DNA of 64,000 bases from Deltaproteobacteria bacterium YD0425bin51. Its GTDB lineage: Bacteria; Desulfobacterota; Desulfobacteria; Desulfobacterales; YD0425bin51. Numbering within the stretch: position 1 is the first letter of the stretch; every line of letters starts with the position of its first letter. The translations under genes were made by a program, and so were the position numbers. The stretch is taken from NCBI GenBank assembly GCA_002753225.1, contig PDZS01000002.1, positions 62,001-126,000 on the forward strand, in the 5' to 3' direction. Below the pieces are notes generated by a model. It had not been told where the DNA came from and made no database searches. It saw only the letters and a list, made by a program, of their open reading frames with translations. This document shows positions 18,439 through 29,650 of the stretch, piece by piece.

Positions 18439-19415
18439 TTGTTACTCCTATTCAAAATACTAATAATGATCTTTTTAATTATTTCCATTTCTCCTGACTT
18501 GCTTTCTGCAATCATTAGTGTAACAGATGCAAGAGTGTTTCCATCGAATAAAGTTGTTCCGTCTTTACGATATAGCATTCCATTTTTATTTAAAAAATAA
18601 AGAAATAGCGCAGCGGCTATACGTTTGTTACCATCAGAAAAAGAGTGGTTTTTAACAATCAAATAAAGAAGGACAGCAGCTTTTTCTTCAATGCTCGGAT
18701 AAAGTTCTTCACCCCCAAAGCTTTGATATATCTGACCTACAGAGCTTTGGAAACTGCTGTCTTTTTCCATTCCGAATAATGCAGAATTAAATTCATCTTT
18801 AATTGTCGGAATTATTCCTTTGAACTCTTCATAAGGAATATAAACAGCTTCTTTCTCAGTAATTCCTTTATCGTCCAATCTTTCATTATCATAGTCGTCT
18901 AAAATAGATAGCCCATTGGAAAAATCAGCAATGATATTTACAAGAGTTTTTGCTTCTTCCAATTGCTGCGCCTGATTTATTATGGTTCTCTCTAATAGTT
19001 GAATACCTATTTTTAAAGACTTTATTTCATTTTCCCTCTCTTTTAGCCTCTTTTCATTTATTGTATAGCCTTTGATCAGGTACTCTTTTAAAACAGTATT
19101 CGCCCAGATACGAAATTGCGTGCCACGCTTCGAGTTAACGCGGTAACCTATGGAAAGGATCATATCGAGGTTATAAAATGTTACAGGTTTATCTGAAAGA
19201 GCAATGTGCATTTTTTGCACATTGCTCTTTTCATCAAGTTCACCTTTTTTTGTTATATTTTTAATATGACGACCAATAACCGTTCTATTTCGGTCAAATA
19301 ACAACGCTATCTGTTGTTCTGTAAGCCAGAGAGTTTCATTTTCCAGTTTTACTTCAATTTCACTTTTCCCTTCTGGTGTCTGATAAATAATTATTTCCCC
19401 TTTATTTTCTACCAT
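18435..19415 (-). CDS. RhuM-like protein with C-terminal Fic/Doc domain
   Basis: A 326-residue protein. Residues 1-110 are the RhuM-type N-terminus (ETLWLTEQQIALLFDRNRTVIGRHI; FRIWANTVLKEYLIKGY), resembling a winged DNA-binding domain. Residues 120-165 form a coiled coil. Residues about 220-325 are a Fic/Doc domain with the active-site loop HSFSDGNKR at 257-265. Fic domains transfer nucleotide groups to target proteins. A possible upstream inhibitory-like SFGGEE lies at 232-237, but the fit is loose. No separate antitoxin was seen. It is translationally coupled to the SDR and divergent from napA. Confidence 0.85.
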   Translation of the reverse strand: MVENKGEIIIYQTPEGKSEIEVKLENETLWLTEQQIALLFDRNRTVIGRHIKNITKKGELDEKSNVQKMHIALSDKPVTFYNLDMILSIGYRVNSKRGTQFRIWANTVLKEYLIKGYTINEKRLKERENEIKSLKIGIQLLERTIINQAQQLEEAKTLVNIIADFSNGLSILDDYDNERLDDKGITEKEAVYIPYEEFKGIIPTIKDEFNSALFGMEKDSSFQSSVGQIYQSFGGEELYPSIEEKAAVLLYLIVKNHSFSDGNKRIAAALFLYFLNKNGMLYRKDGTTLFDGNTLASVTLMIAESKSGEMEIIKKIIISILNRSNK

Positions 19416-19434
19416 TTTTTTCCTTTTTTCTGCT

Positions 19435-19586
19435 ATTTTATAAAATTATGATGTTTATTTTAACTATCATTAGACCAATATAGAGTCAATCTATCGAGCT
19501 TTTATTTTTTGTCAGAAAGTAGTTTACAATTAATTTCCTTTCATTTATGGTCAACATAATTTGGATTGGAATTTTATAAAATTATG
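19435..19586. repeat. 16-bp direct repeat with palindromic core between fic and napA
   Basis: The sequence ATTTTATAAAATTATG occurs exactly at 19435-19450 and 19571-19586. Each copy begins with the perfect 12-bp palindrome ATTTTATAAAAT. One copy lies 20 bases upstream of the RhuM-Fic start and the other 8 bases upstream of the napA start. The position suggests an operator for both divergent genes, but the AT-rich composition makes chance possible. Confidence 0.4.
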
Positions 19587-19594
19587 GGGGTTAT

Positions 19595-21829
19595 ATGAAT
19601 TTTAAAATATTTGAAAATATTTCGCGTCGTGATTTTATTAAAAAAGCGGCTTTTTTAGGAGCAGCTTCAACTTTTTCATTACAAGCAGGATTGCGTGTAT
19701 TTGATAATGCAGAGGCTGCAGAAGATAGCGCTAAACCTGATTTATGGTCTCTTTCATTGTGTCCATACTGCGGGGCAGGATGCGGGCTTTATATAGGTGT
19801 AAAAGATGAAAAAGTGGTTGCTGTAAAAGGTGCTGAAGAGCATTCGGCAAATAAAGGCTACCTGTGTATGAAAGGGCTCCTTTTGCCTCAAATTTTATAT
19901 TTTAAGGACAGACTAAAAACACCTTTAATAAAAAAGAATAATAAATTTGAAAAAGCAAGTTGGGATGAAGCTTTTGATTTATTAGTTTCTCAATTTAAAA
20001 AACTTATAGGAGATAATGGACCAGACGCAGTAGCTTTTTATGGTTCAGCTCAGCTTCTTACAGAGGAACACTATGTTTTAAATAAGCTTGCAAAGGGTTG
20101 TATAGGCACAAACAATGTTGATGCAAATGCGCGTCTTTGCATGGCAAGTGCTGCTCTTGGCATGATTTCTTCTCTTGGAAAAGACGGCCCCCCAGCAAAT
20201 TATGGGGATATAGAACTTGCAGATTGTTTTTTTATAGCAGGCTCAAATATGGCTGAAGGTCATCCTGTTGTTTATCAAAGAATAGCAGACTATAAAGCTA
20301 AAAAGAAGTCTGTGATTGTAATAGTTGTAGACCCCAGGAAAACCATAACTACAGATATCGCAAATATTCACCTTAAAATCAGATGCGGTACAGATATAGC
20401 TTTATACAATGCTATTGCTCACGTATTAATTAAAGAAAAATTTGTAGATGAAGCAAAAGTTGCTTCTTATACAAATGGTCTTCAGCAATTAAAGCTTCAC
20501 CTAGAAAAATATACTCCTGAATTTGCAGCAAGTGTTACTGGGGTGAATAAAGAAGATATAATAAAAGCAGCAATGATGCTGGGAAGTGCAAGAGCTGCTC
20601 TTTATTTTTGCTGTATGGGGTTAAATCATAGTTCTGTTGGAGTTTGGAAGAACAATACTCTTATAAATCTTTGTCTGCTTACAGGACATATTGGAAAACC
20701 AGGTGCCGGTTATTTTTCTTTAACAGGACAGCCTAATGCAATGGGGCTTAGAGAAACAGGAGGATTGTGTCATCTTCTACCTGGTCATAGAGTTATTGAG
20801 AATGAAGGGCATAGAAATGAAATTGCAAAAATATGGGGTATTGATTCTAAAAAAATAGCTCCAAAGCCGGGCAAAAACGCTTTAGACATATTCAGAGCAA
20901 TAGACAAAGGAGACATAAAAGGCCTTTGGGTAATGGGAACAAATCCCGCAGTATCTCTTCCTGATATAAATTCGACTTTAAAAATTTTACAAAAAACAGG
21001 ATTTCTTGTAGTTCAAGATGCTTATCATCCTACAGAAACTAGTAACTATGCTCATTTAATTCTTCCTGCAGCACAATGGGGAGAAAAATTAGGAACTTTT
21101 ACTAATTCTGATCGTACAGTTAATCTATTAAAAGCATCAGTAAAACCGCAGGGAGAAGCAAAACCTGATCTTGACATTTTTTTGGAAGTTGCTCGTAGAA
21201 TGGGATATGAAAAGTTTTTCCAGTTTAAAAATCCAGAAGAGGTATATAATGAATGGAAGCTTTGCACACAAGGAACTGATGTAGATATTTCAGGAATAAC
21301 ATATGCAAGGCTTGAAAAAGAAGTAGGGATACCCTGGCCATGTCCTTCAAGTGATCATCCGGGTACACCAAGACGTTATACACATTTCAAATTTTATACT
21401 CCTGACGGCAAGGCAAATCTTTTAGCAAGAGATCATAAAGAACCTTTAGAAGTTCCAGACGCCCAGTATCCTCTCTGTTTAAATTCCGGAAGATTAGTTG
21501 ATCACTGGATGACTTTGACACGCACTGGAAAAATCCCGCAGCTTATTAACTCATCCCCTGAAGCTTTTCTTGAAATCCACCCTGATGATGCTGAAAAGTT
21601 AGGCGTCAAAGCCGGAGAATTTGTAAAAGTGATTTCAAGGAGAGGAGAAGCTTTTGTAAGAGCAAAAGTGAGTGATATCGTGAGAAAAGGGGAAGTGTTT
21701 ATGCCCTTTCACTTTGGATATCTCCACAAAGAAAAACAGGCAGCGAATCTGTTAACAAATCCTGCTTATGATGCAGGATCTAAAGAGCCTGAGTACAAAG
21801 CCTGTGCAGTGAGGGTTGAAAAAGCTTGA
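19595..21829 (+). CDS. napA: Periplasmic nitrate reductase-type molybdopterin oxidoreductase
   Basis: A 744-residue Mo-bis-MGD enzyme. A twin-arginine signal (SRRDFIKKAAFLGAA, residues 10-24) sends it folded to the periplasm. A [4Fe-4S] cluster is bound by Cys56, Cys59, Cys63 and Cys91. NARLCMASAALG supplies the Mo ligand Cys182. Size and motifs match the small monomeric NapA of Desulfovibrio (LINLCLLTGHIGKPGAGYFS; IPWPCPSSDHPGT). Reduction of nitrate to nitrite is the likely reaction, though a related oxyanion cannot be excluded. GGGGGTT precedes the ATG. napG-like and napH-like genes follow with overlaps. No NapD chaperone or cytochrome partner was seen. Confidence 0.88.
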   Translation: MNFKIFENISRRDFIKKAAFLGAASTFSLQAGLRVFDNAEAAEDSAKPDLWSLSLCPYCGAGCGLYIGVKDEKVVAVKGAEEHSANKGYLCMKGLLLPQILYFKDRLKTPLIKKNNKFEKASWDEAFDLLVSQFKKLIGDNGPDAVAFYGSAQLLTEEHYVLNKLAKGCIGTNNVDANARLCMASAALGMISSLGKDGPPANYGDIELADCFFIAGSNMAEGHPVVYQRIADYKAKKKSVIVIVVDPRKTITTDIANIHLKIRCGTDIALYNAIAHVLIKEKFVDEAKVASYTNGLQQLKLHLEKYTPEFAASVTGVNKEDIIKAAMMLGSARAALYFCCMGLNHSSVGVWKNNTLINLCLLTGHIGKPGAGYFSLTGQPNAMGLRETGGLCHLLPGHRVIENEGHRNEIAKIWGIDSKKIAPKPGKNALDIFRAIDKGDIKGLWVMGTNPAVSLPDINSTLKILQKTGFLVVQDAYHPTETSNYAHLILPAAQWGEKLGTFTNSDRTVNLLKASVKPQGEAKPDLDIFLEVARRMGYEKFFQFKNPEEVYNEWKLCTQGTDVDISGITYARLEKEVGIPWPCPSSDHPGTPRRYTHFKFYTPDGKANLLARDHKEPLEVPDAQYPLCLNSGRLVDHWMTLTRTGKIPQLINSSPEAFLEIHPDDAEKLGVKAGEFVKVISRRGEAFVRAKVSDIVRKGEVFMPFHFGYLHKEKQAANLLTNPAYDAGSKEPEYKACAVRVEKA

Positions 21830-22323
21830 TATTTGATATTTTAAAGAATCTGTTTAAAAAGTTTACAAGCAACAAAAAAAATCTAAGACCTCCGGGGGCA
21901 TCAAAAGATTTTCTTGCAAAGTGCATTAGATGCGGTCAATGTGTACAAGTTTGTCAGTATCGGTCTATTTTTTTTGGCGGACCTGAAAATTTATCAGGCA
22001 CAGGAACTCCATACATAGACCCTGCTAGAATTCCTTGCTATTTAAGTATGGAATGTGTAAAAGTTTGTCCAACAGGAGCTTTACAAAAAGTTGATAAAAA
22101 ATCAGTTCGTATGGCTATTGTTTCAATTGAGCCTCAACTTTGTTTTGCATATAAAAAAGTTATTTGTAAATTCTGTTTTAAAAATTGCCCCCTTCAAGGG
22201 GAGGCTATTATTATGAACCGTATTGAACCAGTAATTGTTAAAGATAAATGCACAGGCTGCGGGGTTTGCTATCATGTATGTCCTGCAAAGCCAAACGCAA
22301 TTAAAATAAATCCAATATTATGA
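21826..22323 (+). CDS. NapG/NapF-like polyferredoxin
   Basis: A 165-residue protein with four cysteine groups fitting [4Fe-4S] clusters: Cys33/36/39/43, Cys71/77/81, Cys106/114/117/121 and Cys142/145/148/152. The order resembles NapG, which passes electrons from membrane NapH to NapA. Unlike standard NapG it has no twin-arginine signal; the N-terminus is MIFDILKNLFKKF. It could stay cytoplasmic like NapF or travel with a partner. The start is TTG at 21826, overlapping the napA stop by 4 bases. Confidence 0.82.
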   Translation: MIFDILKNLFKKFTSNKKNLRPPGASKDFLAKCIRCGQCVQVCQYRSIFFGGPENLSGTGTPYIDPARIPCYLSMECVKVCPTGALQKVDKKSVRMAIVSIEPQLCFAYKKVICKFCFKNCPLQGEAIIMNRIEPVIVKDKCTGCGVCYHVCPAKPNAIKINPIL

Positions 22324-24191
22324 CAAAGCTAATTTTTTTAAGAAAGTCTGTTCAGGTTTTAGCTATTCTTTTTCTTATAGCAGTTCCTATTTTAAACTAT
22401 TTAGGTATACATTTATTTATAGGAAACTTTTCATCCAGCAGGATAATGGGTTTTTCCATGACAATGCCTTTAGAAGCTTTGGAAACAATATTTGCTTCTC
22501 AAAAAATGTATATTCCAATTTTAATTACAACTATTGTTCCAGTTCTATTTACTTTTTTATTTGGCGCTTTTTTTTGCAGTTGGATTTGTCCTCAAAATTC
22601 TTTTTCTGAAGTAGGAGATTTAGTTCACAGGAAATTTCATAAAAGAAAGTTATTATCTTCAAAAACAAGATATTTTTTTATTATTCCATTTTTACTTATT
22701 CCATTTATTTTTATTATTGATGCTATTTTCGGTATTACTCTATTTTCGGTTTTTCATCCACCAGCTATTTTTGCAAGAACCAGTCTTTCTATAGTATTTT
22801 TCGGAACTATTTGTATAGAAATAATCTTAATTATTTTAATTCTTTTAGTTGAAATTTTTGGCATCAGAAGAGCATGGTGCAGATATGTATGCCCGCTTGG
22901 AGCTTTTCTCTCAATTATAGGTTTTTTGCGCATATGGAAAGTGAAATTTAATAAAGTATCTTGTAATGATTGTCTGTCATGTCTTTCTGATTGTCCTTTT
23001 GGAAATGATCCCAGAAAAGAACCTATAAGGTGCCGAAATTGCGGCACTTGCGTTTCTAAATGCAAAAAAGGTGCGTTAAATTTCAGTGCAGTAATAATGT
23101 TATTTTTAGTCTTGTCTTCTACTTATACATTTGCTGAAGAAGAAAATGTAAAAAAAATTGTAAAAGAATCTATAAGGGCTATTTATATACCTATGGCAGA
23201 TGCATATGCAGGGATTGTAGCTTTTGAAAAATATAGAGATAAGATGATATATGCAGATTATTCAATAGAGAGAATGGCAAGCTTGGCAGAACTTAGGGCA
23301 TATTTCATATCAGGTGAAATTGATGTCGCTTATGTCATGGTTCCTCTTGCTATGGATATGTTTTTAGAGAACCCAAATTTTAAATGCGTAAGTTTAATGC
23401 AAAGAGATGGTAGTGCCTTAGCTATAAATGATTTATTGAATACTTATGTTAACCTTCCTGCAAAAAGAAAAGACAGAAAGCCTGATTATAAAGTTGCAGG
23501 GGCTTATGCCAAGGTTAAAGAGGATTTGGGAAAACCTAGTATGTGTGCAGTATCTTCTCTTTTAGCAACACACAGCGTGATACTATATAAATATCTTAAG
23601 GATCATGGTAAATCTCTTGCTCTTGGAAGAGGAGATAATGAAGATGTTGTTGCAGTTTCAGTTTCTCCAATAAATTCACCATCATTTATAAAAAAGAATA
23701 ATTCAAGGGGTATTCCAGCATCTTTTGTGCAGTCTCTTCCCTGGGGAGATGTTGTAGAGACTCAAAAAATAGGACATGTGGCCTTGTATTCTAAGGATGT
23801 AATTGTATGGCCAAGTGGTCATGTGCAATGCATAGTCATTGCAACAGACGAATGTATAAAAAACAAAAAAGAGGCTTTACGAGAGGTTATATCCTATCTC
23901 CATAAGGGAGGAATGGACATTGAAACTTCAAGAAATAAAGGGGGAAAGGATTTAATCTCCATTTCTGATATTATTAGACTTCATATTCCTGAACATAATG
24001 AAGAAGCAATAATTCAAACTTTAAATCCAGATTTAAACGTAATTAATTATAAAAATTTGAATATAGATAAAAAGGGGATACAGTTAATAATGGATTTAGC
24101 TGTAGAAGCCAAAATTTTAAAAAAAACAATAGATATTGATAATTTTACAGATGAAAGTTTCTCAATTACTGATAAAAAGCATACTTGGTAG
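22320..24191 (+). CDS. NapH-like quinol oxidase fused to NrtA/SsuA-type binding domain
   Basis: 623 residues in two parts. Residues 1-250 are NapH: four membrane helices, the paired motifs CSWICP (Cys86/90) and CRYVCP (Cys187/191), and two ferredoxin-type clusters (Cys215/218/221/225 and Cys238/241/244/248). Residues 255-272 are a hydrophobic segment ending TYTFAEEE, which looks like a signal peptide. Residues 275-600 resemble NMT1/NrtA-type solute-binding proteins ([38 protein letters not shown]). Because NapH clusters face the cytoplasm, the extra helix would place the binding domain in the periplasm. An internal ATG at residue 260 could give a separate binding protein. It overlaps napG by 4 bases. 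Confidence 0.84.
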   Translation: MTKLIFLRKSVQVLAILFLIAVPILNYLGIHLFIGNFSSSRIMGFSMTMPLEALETIFASQKMYIPILITTIVPVLFTFLFGAFFCSWICPQNSFSEVGDLVHRKFHKRKLLSSKTRYFFIIPFLLIPFIFIIDAIFGITLFSVFHPPAIFARTSLSIVFFGTICIEIILIILILLVEIFGIRRAWCRYVCPLGAFLSIIGFLRIWKVKFNKVSCNDCLSCLSDCPFGNDPRKEPIRCRNCGTCVSKCKKGALNFSAVIMLFLVLSSTYTFAEEENVKKIVKESIRAIYIPMADAYAGIVAFEKYRDKMIYADYSIERMASLAELRAYFISGEIDVAYVMVPLAMDMFLENPNFKCVSLMQRDGSALAINDLLNTYVNLPAKRKDRKPDYKVAGAYAKVKEDLGKPSMCAVSSLLATHSVILYKYLKDHGKSLALGRGDNEDVVAVSVSPINSPSFIKKNNSRGIPASFVQSLPWGDVVETQKIGHVALYSKDVIVWPSGHVQCIVIATDECIKNKKEALREVISYLHKGGMDIETSRNKGGKDLISISDIIRLHIPEHNEEAIIQTLNPDLNVINYKNLNIDKKGIQLIMDLAVEAKILKKTIDIDNFTDESFSITDKKHTW

Positions 24192-27100
24192 AAAGCTACT
24201 TAAATGGTTTTTGCTGATAAGTATTATACCTCTTTCTCTGTTAAGTGCTGTAACATATTATAGCACTTACAAATTTCTAAAAGAGCAGATTTTTTCTTTT
24301 TTATTGGAGTCAGCAGAGCTAAGAAAATCAAAAATTGATAATTATTTTTCTGAAATTTTAATTGATCTTAATCTACAATCAAGATCAGAGCAAAATTCAA
24401 GGATACTCCAGAATTTAATATCAGCTTATGAAATAAGCGGGACAAGCTTAGGTAGATTTGTAAAGACTTTAAGATGCGTAACAATTATGCAGAATCAATG
24501 TGTTGATTTACGTACTTTAAATGAGATTAAAGGATATAGGAATATATATCTAGTAGATAATCAGGGGAATACATTATTTACAGCTCAGGAGTCAAATGAT
24601 CTTGGAACAAATGTTTTTATGAAAAACACGTTGTTTGCAAAAGCCTGTAAAAAAGCAATGGATACAGGAAAACCTATATTTTCAGATTTTGAATTATATG
24701 AACCTTTATCAAATAATAATGAAATTACAGGTTTTTTAGTTGAAGTACTTTTAAATGACATGGGGGACAAAATTGGATTAATTGCCTTTCAGATTGATAT
24801 TAAAAAAATGGATAAAATTGTTGGACAGAAAAGCAATGTATTTAAAACCTATGACAGCTATCTTACTAACGAAAATTTAAAAGAAAAGAAACAAATAAGT
24901 TTAGAAACAATAACTTATTCAGGGAGGAAAGGTTATAAAGTTATAGGTATACATGATGATTTATACCTAGCTGGAGTTCCTTATACAATTATAGCTGAAG
25001 TTAGCTTTGATGAGGCATTTTCACAATTAAATTTAATTAAAATAATAGCATTTTATAGCTTACTCATAATTTCTGTATTGGTTGTTTTTTTATCTTTTTA
25101 TCTAGCAAGAAAAATGATTTTCCCAATTGTAAAAATATCTGAATGGGCAAAAAGCGTAGCCAGAGGGGATCTGTCTCATAGAGAAATAATAAGAGAAAAA
25201 AATGAAATAGGGGATATGGCGCAAAGCATAAGCATAATTGTAGATTCTTTTAAAGATATTGTAGAAAAGGCAAATAATGTTGCTGAAGGAGATTTCAGAA
25301 TAGAGATTGCTCTTCGTTCTGAAAAAGATGAGCTTGTAAATGCGCTTCAGAAAATGGCAGAAACCCTTCAAAACATAACTAATCAGGCAAATACCATATC
25401 AGAGGGCAATTACAGTATGGAAATTATGCCTCGTTCAGATAAAGATAAACTTGGTATTGCCCTCCAAAAAATGACTAAATCATTAAGAGATTCATCAGAA
25501 GAAAATAAAAGAAATAATTGGTTTAAGACAGGTCAAACAGAACTTGCTGATCAAATGCGTGGAGATAAAGACACATGTAACCTCGCTAGAGATGTAATAG
25601 TATATTTGTCAAAATATCTGGATGCTCAGGCTGGAGCTTTCTATATTGTTGAAGATGATGATAATTTGAGTCTATACGGGACATATGCATTAGCAAAAGA
25701 AAATTTTTCAAAGATTGATCAAGGCTATGGGCTTTTAGGAGAGGCACTTTTGCAAAAAGAGATTGTTATTGTCAAAGAAGCGCCTGAAAATTCTATAATA
25801 ATAAATACTGGTTTTGGACATGCGGTTTTAAAAAATATTATAATAATTCCATTATTAATTCAAGATAGAGTAAAGGGAGTATTGGTATTTGGTTCATTCA
25901 CAAAATTTACAGATACTAAGGCTGAATTTTTGAAAATTATTTCTGAAAATATTGCAATTGCAATTAATTCTGCTCAGGAAAGGGAAAAAACAAAAGAACT
26001 TCTTAAAAAGACTCAGCAGCAAAATGAAGAAATTGAACAAAAATCAAAGGAACTTGAAAAATCTAGTAAATATAAATCTGAATTTCTCGCTAATATGAGT
26101 CATGAAATCAGAACTCCAATGAATGCAATCATAGGACTTACGGATCTTTCTTTAAAAACTGCTTTAACAAGCCAGCAATATAGTTATTTGAGCAAAGTAA
26201 AGTCTTCATCCATAGCTTTACTTGGTATAATTAATGACATTCTTGATTTTTCAAAAATTGAAGCAGGGAAGCTGGATATGGAGTTTATACCTTTTAATCT
26301 TGAGGAAGTACTAGATAACGTATCTAATCTTATTACATTTAAAGCAGAAGAAAAAGGGTTGGAATTATTATTTGACGTTGAGCCAAAGATTCCAATTAAA
26401 CTTATTGGAGATCCCCTAAGACTTGGACAAATTTTAACAAATCTTGCAAATAATGCTGTAAAGTTTACACAAAAAGGACAGATCATAATACGTGTAAGGC
26501 TGAACAATGATTCCATTGGCAGTTTAGCTGATAATAATAAAGTCATCCTCCATTTTACAATAAAAGATACAGGTATTGGAATGACAGATGAGCAGATTAA
26601 AAAGCTGTTTAGTTCTTTTTCCCAAGCAGATACTTCAACAACCAGAAAATATGGGGGAACAGGACTTGGACTTTCCATTTCCAAAAAGCTTGTGGAAATG
26701 TTTGGAGGTAATATATGGGTTGAAAGCGAGTATGGAAAAGGAAGTTCATTTATCTTTACAGCTGTTTTCGGATTACAGCAGGAAAAACATATAAAAATAT
26801 ATCAATGCCCGCCTGATTTAAAAGATATGCGAGTGCTCATTGTAGATGACAACTCAACTTCTAGAGAAATTTTATCTAAGAATTTAAGTTCTTTTTCTTT
26901 TATGGTTGATGAAGCTTCTTCAGGGATGCAGGCAATTGAAATGATAGAAAATTCTTTAGAAAAAGAGCCGTATCAATTAATACTCATGGATTGGAAAATG
27001 CCAGGTATGGATGGAATTGAAGCATCAAAGAAGATTAAAAATCTGACGGAATTATCTCAAAGCCCTGCAATACTTATGGTTTCAGCTTATGGAAGAGAGG

Positions 27101-28284
27101 AAGCCATAAAAAAAGCAGAATCTGTAGGAATTGATGCATATATTACAAAACCTGTTAACCAGTCTTTACTATTTGATTCTATCATGAATGTATTGGGAAA
27201 AAATTTTACAGATGGACATAAAAAAATCAAAAAGCATGAAATTTGTATTGAAAATATAGAAAAAATTAGAGGTGCAAAGATATTACTGGTAGAAGATAAT
27301 GAAATAAATCAGTTGGTTGCAAGTGAACTGCTTGAAAGTGAAAAGTTTATTATAGAAATCGCAAATAACGGCTTAGAAGCTCTTGAAAAGGTTAAAAATA
27401 AAAAAGAACTTTACGGAGCTATTTTAATGGATATTCAAATGCCTGTAATGGATGGCTATGAAACTACTCGTGAGATTAGGAAATGGGAAAATGAAAATAT
27501 AAAAATAGAAGGAGATTCTTTGCCTATCATTGCAATGACAGCTCATGCCATGGAAGGGGAAAAAAATAAATGTATAGACGCAGGTATGAATGACTATGTA
27601 ACTAAACCAATTGATGTTCAAAAACTTTTTAACGCTTTAATAAAATATATAAAGCCTATTAAAAAGGGAAAAGATTTGACTATGGCTGGAGTTGACTTTA
27701 AAGCAGGGCTAGCAAGAATTGCTGGAAATGAAAAGTTGTACAAAAGCCTTTTAGAGAAATTTTTGTTAAATAATAGAGATGTTCCTGAGCAAATAAAAAC
27801 TGCCTTTAAAAATAATGAAATTGATAAAGCAAAAATACTTGCTCATACACTTAAAGGTGTTGCAGGGAATATTTCTGCAAATCAAATATTTATAACTGCA
27901 AATGAATTGGAATTGGCTGTAAAAGATGACAAAAAGGATGCTCGTAATCAATTATTGAACAGATTAATTGAAGAAATGGAGATTGCTGCAAAATCAATTG
28001 AGGATTGGCTACAAATAGAAAACAAAATGATAAATCAGCCAGTTATAAAAGAGAATAGAGATGAAGTTGACGTTTCAAAGATTGAACCTATTATAAAAGA
28101 GATGGCATCCCTTCTAAATGATAATAATTCTAATGCAATTAATCTTTTAGAACCTTTAAAATCTTTAATATTCAATAAAGATGATGATATAAAGAAAATA
28201 GAAAATCTAGTAAATGATTTGGAGTTTGAGGAAGCTCTAATTATTTTAACTAATATTTCTAAAAGTTATAATATTCTATTTTAG
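24151..28284 (+). CDS. Hybrid sensor histidine kinase (Cache-HAMP-GAF-HisKA-HATPase-REC-REC-HPt)
   Basis: About 1377 residues. One helix near residue 20 and another near 300-320 enclose a Cache-like periplasmic sensor ([18 protein letters not shown]). HAMP units ([31 protein letters not shown]) and a GAF domain follow. HisKA has [13 protein letters not shown] with the phosphorylated His near residue 651. The HATPase has [18 protein letters not shown]. Two receivers follow ([26 protein letters not shown]), then an HPt domain ([10 protein letters not shown], His near 1231). I chose the ATG at 24151; an in-frame TTG lies at 24136. It overlaps the NapH fusion by 41 bases, so it probably senses conditions relevant to nap. 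Confidence 0.9.
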   Translation: MKVSQLLIKSILGRKLLKWFLLISIIPLSLLSAVTYYSTYKFLKEQIFSFLLESAELRKSKIDNYFSEILIDLNLQSRSEQNSRILQNLISAYEISGTSLGRFVKTLRCVTIMQNQCVDLRTLNEIKGYRNIYLVDNQGNTLFTAQESNDLGTNVFMKNTLFAKACKKAMDTGKPIFSDFELYEPLSNNNEITGFLVEVLLNDMGDKIGLIAFQIDIKKMDKIVGQKSNVFKTYDSYLTNENLKEKKQISLETITYSGRKGYKVIGIHDDLYLAGVPYTIIAEVSFDEAFSQLNLIKIIAFYSLLIISVLVVFLSFYLARKMIFPIVKISEWAKSVARGDLSHREIIREKNEIGDMAQSISIIVDSFKDIVEKANNVAEGDFRIEIALRSEKDELVNALQKMAETLQNITNQANTISEGNYSMEIMPRSDKDKLGIALQKMTKSLRDSSEENKRNNWFKTGQTELADQMRGDKDTCNLARDVIVYLSKYLDAQAGAFYIVEDDDNLSLYGTYALAKENFSKIDQGYGLLGEALLQKEIVIVKEAPENSIIINTGFGHAVLKNIIIIPLLIQDRVKGVLVFGSFTKFTDTKAEFLKIISENIAIAINSAQEREKTKELLKKTQQQNEEIEQKSKELEKSSKYKSEFLANMSHEIRTPMNAIIGLTDLSLKTALTSQQYSYLSKVKSSSIALLGIINDILDFSKIEAGKLDMEFIPFNLEEVLDNVSNLITFKAEEKGLELLFDVEPKIPIKLIGDPLRLGQILTNLANNAVKFTQKGQIIIRVRLNNDSIGSLADNNKVILHFTIKDTGIGMTDEQIKKLFSSFSQADTSTTRKYGGTGLGLSISKKLVEMFGGNIWVESEYGKGSSFIFTAVFGLQQEKHIKIYQCPPDLKDMRVLIVDDNSTSREILSKNLSSFSFMVDEASSGMQAIEMIENSLEKEPYQLILMDWKMPGMDGIEASKKIKNLTELSQSPAILMVSAYGREEAIKKAESVGIDAYITKPVNQSLLFDSIMNVLGKNFTDGHKKIKKHEICIENIEKIRGAKILLVEDNEINQLVASELLESEKFIIEIANNGLEALEKVKNKKELYGAILMDIQMPVMDGYETTREIRKWENENIKIEGDSLPIIAMTAHAMEGEKNKCIDAGMNDYVTKPIDVQKLFNALIKYIKPIKKGKDLTMAGVDFKAGLARIAGNEKLYKSLLEKFLLNNRDVPEQIKTAFKNNEIDKAKILAHTLKGVAGNISANQIFITANELELAVKDDKKDARNQLLNRLIEEMEIAAKSIEDWLQIENKMINQPVIKENRDEVDVSKIEPIIKEMASLLNDNNSNAINLLEPLKSLIFNKDDDIKKIENLVNDLEFEEALIILTNISKSYNILF

Positions 28285-28291
28285 GTGTATC

Positions 28292-29650
28292 ATGTTAAAT
28301 CAAGCTGGTCCAAAACAAAAAATATTAATTATAGACGATGTTACTGAAAATATACTTATATTAATTGATTTGCTTAAATCTCACTATATAACCTTTTTTG
28401 CAAAAGATGGAAAAAAAGGTATTGAACTTGCTAAATCCAAAGATCCAGACCTTATTCTTTTAGATATAATAATGCCTGAAATAGATGGTTATCAAGTATG
28501 TAAAATTTTAAAAGAATCTAAAAATACTCAAAATATTCCTGTAATTTTTATAAGCGCCCAAAGTGAAATTATTGATAAAATAAAGGCATTTACGTCCGGT
28601 GGAGTTGATTATATAACCAAACCTTTTGAAGCTGAAGAAGTTTTAGCAAGAGTAAATACTCACATAAGCATTAGATGTCTTCAAAACCAGATTATTTTAA
28701 ATGAAAAAATGGCAGCTCTAGGGCAGCTTATAGCTGGAATAGCTCATGAGATAAATACTCCGCTTGGAGTAATTAAAGCTTCAATTGGGAATATTGAAAA
28801 TGCTTTGCAAAACTCTATATTGGAACTACCAAAATTGTTTCAAACTATCGAGAAAGAATTGCAACATGATTTTTTTGATCTTCTTAAAAAAGCTCAAAAT
28901 AATAAAGAAATAATTTCAACAAAAGAAGAAAGAAAATTAAAAAGAAGTATTAAAGAATTTTTAGATTCTCAAAATATTTCTGAATCAGACACTGTTTCTG
29001 GAACTCTTATAAAGATGGGGATTACTGATGATATATCTCTTTTTATTAATTTATTGAAATCTAAGGATAATATTTTTATTTTAAAGACAGCATACGATTT
29101 ATTTATTCAAAAGAGTAATAGTCAAAATATTAAAAGCGCTGTAGAGAGAGTCTCAAAAATTGTTTTTGCCCTGAAAAGTTACAGCAGGTATGATGAAAAT
29201 GCGACAAAAACTCTGAATAATATTACAGACGGGATAGACTTGGTTTTAACTATATATCAAAATGAGTTAAAAAGAGGGATTTTGGTTGTTAAAAACTATA
29301 CTGATTTGCCTGAAATATGGTGTTATTCTGATGAACTAACCCAAGTATGGACTAATTTAATCCATAATGCAATTTATGCAATGGGAGGAGTAGGGGAATT
29401 AAAAATATCCACCTTTAAACAAGATAACTTTGTTGTTGTAGAGATTAATGATTCTGGTCATGGAATACCTGACAATATTAAAGATAGGATTTTTGAGCCT
29501 TTTTTTACAACAAAGCCAACAGGAGAAGGAAGCGGGCTAGGGCTTGACATAGCCCGCAAAATAATAAATAGACATCAAGGTAAGATTGAATTTGAGAGTA
29601 TTCCTGGGAAAACAATCTTTAGGGTCTTTTTGCCTTTAGAAGGTGAGTAA
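28292..29650 (+). CDS. Response regulator-histidine kinase (REC-HisKA-HATPase)
   Basis: 452 residues. The N-terminal receiver has ILIIDDVTENI and LILLDIIMPEIDGYQ with phospho-acceptor Asp58. HisKA follows with LIAGIAHEINTPLGV (His152). A helical insert of about 150 residues separates this from the HATPase (LIHNAIYAMGG; SGHGIPDNIKDRIFEPFFTTK; GSGLGLDIARKI). No membrane segment was found. It starts 7 bases after the large hybrid kinase and is probably its downstream partner. Its last 32 bases overlap a convergent gene. Confidence 0.9.
   Translation: MLNQAGPKQKILIIDDVTENILILIDLLKSHYITFFAKDGKKGIELAKSKDPDLILLDIIMPEIDGYQVCKILKESKNTQNIPVIFISAQSEIIDKIKAFTSGGVDYITKPFEAEEVLARVNTHISIRCLQNQIILNEKMAALGQLIAGIAHEINTPLGVIKASIGNIENALQNSILELPKLFQTIEKELQHDFFDLLKKAQNNKEIISTKEERKLKRSIKEFLDSQNISESDTVSGTLIKMGITDDISLFINLLKSKDNIFILKTAYDLFIQKSNSQNIKSAVERVSKIVFALKSYSRYDENATKTLNNITDGIDLVLTIYQNELKRGILVVKNYTDLPEIWCYSDELTQVWTNLIHNAIYAMGGVGELKISTFKQDNFVVVEINDSGHGIPDNIKDRIFEPFFTTKPTGEGSGLGLDIARKIINRHQGKIEFESIPGKTIFRVFLPLEGE

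Noticed and set aside
26184..26684. Minus-strand ORF of 166 residues
   Set aside because: It lies fully inside the HisKA/HATPase region of the hybrid kinase; its Ser/Pro/Leu-rich composition is typical of antisense shadow.
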